From positions 1 through 8,598 of the forward strand of contig CALBLR010000033.1 in assembly GCA_937896015.1 (NCBI GenBank): a stretch of 8,598 nt of DNA, in the 5' to 3' direction. Of this stretch, positions 6,583-8,598 are shown piece by piece; the stretch's first letter is position 1, and each line of letters starts with the position of its first letter. The stretch is from an uncultured Prevotellaceae bacterium. Its GTDB lineage: Bacteria > Bacteroidota > Bacteroidia > Bacteroidales > Muribaculaceae. Position numbers and translations under genes: made by a program. The notes beneath the pieces are model-generated. The model did no database searches and was not told the DNA's origin. It saw only the letters and a list, made by a program, of their open reading frames with translations.

Positions 6583-6614
6583 CAAAGTTAGGGCAAACGC
6601 CTCTAAAAAGCAAA
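6583..6614 (-). promoter_or_regulatory. Bacteroidetes-type promoter for the DUF6056-like gene
   Basis: On the minus strand TTTG (6614-6611) is separated by 20 bp from TAACTTTG (6590-6583), a full match to the TTTG-N19-21-TAnnTTTG consensus. Transcription would start near 6576, about 25 nt before the ATG at 6551. The -33 box lies inside the 3' arm of the upstream gene's terminator. Confidence 0.75.
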
Positions 6615-6652
6615 GGCACGCGGGAGCATTGCTGCGCTCCCGTGTGCCTTTG
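6605..6652 (-). terminator. Intrinsic terminator after the large surface-protein gene
   Basis: CAAAGGCAC-G-CGGGAGC (6611-6627) and GCTCCCG-T-GTGCCTTTG (6636-6652) pair over 16 bp plus one non-Watson-Crick position, with an 8-base loop. On the minus strand the stem is followed by C and five T residues (6609-6605). It begins 26 bp downstream of the TAA at 6680-6678. On the plus strand there is no T run, so it is directional. Confidence 0.85.
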
Positions 6653-6677
6653 GTGAGTGATGTATGCCGTTGGCGCT

Positions 6678-8598
6678 TTAGCGCGTCACGGCCGCCTTTT
6701 TCACTATCTGCTGTCCGCCTGGCAGGCTCACCTTGACTGCATACACGCCTGTGCCAAGGTCGCTGAGGCTGATGCTGCTCTGGCCGGCCACGCTGGCCAG
6801 TTGCACTCCGCCCATGGTGTATATGGCGCAGCTGGTGTATGGGCCGCTGATGTCCACGCGGTTGTGCTTCACCGTCACTGTGGTGCCCTCGGCCACGGTG
6901 GCGCCTATGCCTGTGGCCTGGAGGTGCTTAAGCTCAAATGAGTGGATGCCAAACTTTGCGCTGACGCTGCTCCCGGGCAGGAATGCAAGATAGTAGACAC
7001 CGCTTTGCGGCACTGTGAATGTGCCCTTGGCTGTGCCGCGACTCTGGCCGCCTGCAATGTAACCCTCGTCGCCGCTGGCCACGGTGGTGGTGAATGCCGA
7101 CGGCACGTCTTTGCCGGCCAGCAGCAGATCCAGCTTCGACTCGCCGTTGAGCGGGTTGGCAGCGTCGGTGCCTGCAATGCTGTAGCCGAATGTGGCCTCA
7201 TAGCTCGCGCCTGCCTCAAGGCTGAATGCCGGTGCCTCATAAAGGCTCGGAGTTTTCCACTGCTTCATCCAGTCGGTGTAGGTGCGTGATGCATACACGG
7301 CTGTGTCGCCGCCTTCGGTGGCCACGGCCCACTGGTTGGAAGTGGCGGTGGGGTGGTAGTGATACCATTCGCCCTCGCGTGTGGCGAAGTCGGCCATGTA
7401 GGGGGCTTCTGTTGTCACCGCAATGCCCTGTGCGGGAGCTTCGATGGCAAACTGGTCGGTCACCAGATAGCCCCACGTGTTGGTGGTGGTGCACCGCACG
7501 CCCAGGTAGTAGTCGCCCTCATTGGCAATGTCGACGGTCGCCATCTCCTTTGTGGCCTTGTGGTCGGCGTTGAGGGTGTCGGTCAGCTCAGCCACTTTTA
7601 TGGTCATTGCCTCGGGCTTGGCGTCGGTGCCAAGATACACGGCAAAATTCTGCTTGTATTTGTCGGCTGTGTTGCCAGTCATCGTTTTCCAGAAGAAGCT
7701 CACGTTGTAGGTGCCGGCCGGGATGTGCACCCGGTTGAGGTATGCCCAGTCGCCGTTAATGGCATCGGCAGCCTTGGCGTTGTGCACCAGCGAGCGAGTG
7801 CCCTGGTAGGGGGTGTAGCTGCTCACCGTCCACTTCTTGGTGGCGTCGAGCTGCAAGGCGGCGTTGTCGCTTGTGTTTTCAAAGCCAATGGTGGCTGGCA
7901 CGCTGAGGGTGGCCCACTTGGTGGGGCCTTCGGTCTGGAATGTGTTGTTTTTGGCGTCGGCATCGCCGTCGCATGTCATGCTCACGGCAAAGGTGTAGGT
8001 GCCGGGCTTGGTGAACTGTGCCTTGCCGGCCAGTGTGCAGGTGGCTGTCTCGCCGGCCTTGATGGTGCCGTCGTATGCCCCGGTAATGGTTTGCTCCGAC
8101 ACCGTCTTGCCGCCGTCGGTGCCAGTCACTTTGCAGGTGAGTTTGGCCCCGCTAATGTCGGTCATGCCATAGTTGGCGATGGCCACGGTCAGCTGGCCGT
8201 CGGCGGGGTCATAGCTGCTGCCGGTCACGCTCGAGCTGGCGCCTACCAGTGCCACTTCGCTGGCCGCGTCCACTCTGAAGTCGTCCACAAATATTTGGTC
8301 GCTGCCGTCTGTCACCAGTATGGCGAAGTGGTAGTTGCCGCCGGCAGTGTCGGGAATGTCGAAGTAGGCGTTGGCATAGCTGTATCCCTTGCCGTTGACG
8401 CTGATGGTGCCGAGCACCTTGGCATCGGTCAGCAGTCCTTCGAGGGACGGGTCTTTGGTGAGCAGAATTTGCATTTTGCTTGTTCCGTAGGTGGTGCTGA
8501 GGCCGTAGTAGAACGACACTCGGCCCTTTTGGCCTCCGCCGAGCGCAATGGCCGGCGACACGGCATAGTCGTTGTGCTTCACGCCAGGGGCGTTGTTG
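6678..8598 (-). CDS. Large surface protein, C-terminal part: choice-of-anchor-like beta-sandwich modules and T9SS-type sorting domain
   Basis: The frame stays open to the window edge. A GTG at 8582-8580 could be read as a start, but the codons before it (NNAPG, leading into VKHNDYAVSPAI) continue the domain, so the gene is 5'-truncated by the window. Counting from that GTG, 634 residues are visible. Residues 1-107 are the end of a choice-of-anchor J-type module (HNDYAVSPAI, then FVDDFRVD). Residues 108-220 are a CARDB/Ig-like module (IANYGMTDISGAKL, KNNTF). Residues 222-381 and 393-551 are two further beta-sandwich modules with aromatic-rich strands. Residues about 557-634 are a sorting domain (VDISGPYTSCAIYTMGG, GTGVYAVKV, ending VKKAAVTR). 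No catalytic motif is visible in this part; an enzymatic or adhesive domain may lie upstream. Cell-surface attachment or secretion by T9SS is inferred from the C-terminus. Its terminator follows directly. Confidence 0.82.
   Translation of the reverse strand, partial: NNAPGVKHNDYAVSPAIALGGGQKGRVSFYYGLSTTYGTSKMQILLTKDPSLEGLLTDAKVLGTISVNGKGYSYANAYFDIPDTAGGNYHFAILVTDGSDQIFVDDFRVDAASEVALVGASSSVTGSSYDPADGQLTVAIANYGMTDISGAKLTCKVTGTDGGKTVSEQTITGAYDGTIKAGETATCTLAGKAQFTKPGTYTFAVSMTCDGDADAKNNTFQTEGPTKWATLSVPATIGFENTSDNAALQLDATKKWTVSSYTPYQGTRSLVHNAKAADAINGDWAYLNRVHIPAGTYNVSFFWKTMTGNTADKYKQNFAVYLGTDAKPEAMTIKVAELTDTLNADHKATKEMATVDIANEGDYYLGVRCTTTNTWGYLVTDQFAIEAPAQGIAVTTEAPYMADFATREGEWYHYHPTATSNQWAVATEGGDTAVYASRTYTDWMKQWKTPSLYEAPAFSLEAGASYEATFGYSIAGTDAANPLNGESKLDLLLAGKDVPSAFTTTVASGDEGYIAGGQSRGTAKGTFTVPQSGVYYLAFLPGSSVSAKFGIHSFELKHLQATGIGATVAEGTTVTVKHNRVDISGPYTSCAIYTMGGVQLASVAGQSSISLSDLGTGVYAVKVSLPGGQQIVKKAAVTR

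Overview
The window looks like Bacteroidales chromosome, plausibly Muribaculaceae or Prevotellaceae. The reasons are promoters of the Bacteroides type (TTTG at -33, TAnnTTTG at -7), an absence of strong Shine-Dalgarno sites, C-terminal domains resembling type IX secretion (T9SS) sorting signals on two proteins, a DUF6056-like membrane protein, and a PycB/OadA-type carboxyltransferase whose sequence I associate with this order. Family and genus cannot be fixed from the sequence alone. Base composition is GC-rich in the genes and AT-rich in the promoter regions.

Layout. Positions 1-100 (minus) hold the first 33 codons of a probable PAS-domain protein that leaves the window. Positions 103-1767 (minus) encode a secreted endonuclease I family nuclease with Ig-like, FN3 and sorting domains; its stop codon lies 2 bp before the PAS start, so the two appear translationally coupled. 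Positions 1768-2182 are a divergent promoter region, with a long, potentially structured leader on the plus side. Positions 2183-4336 (plus) encode a 717-residue carboxyltransferase subunit with two tandem biotinyl domains in place of the usual one, followed by a clear terminator. Positions 4395-4874 hold no gene but contain a 247-bp near-palindromic element (4523-4769) built of nested hairpins. Positions 4875-6551 (minus) encode a polytopic membrane protein of DUF6056/GT-C type with its own well-matched promoter. Positions 6678-8598 (minus) encode the C-terminal part of a large multidomain surface protein with choice-of-anchor-like beta-sandwich modules and a sorting domain; its 5' end lies beyond the window.

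How the genes relate. There is no single pathway here. The nuclease and the large beta-sandwich protein are both probably exported to the cell surface by the same route. The carboxyltransferase belongs to central C3/C4 metabolism (pyruvate, oxaloacetate, succinate) and would need a biotin carboxylase or a membrane decarboxylase partner encoded elsewhere. The membrane protein may act in surface glycan assembly. I see no convincing new multi-gene system. The two most unusual items are the exact 300-nt in-frame duplication of the biotinyl domain and the large palindromic intergenic element.
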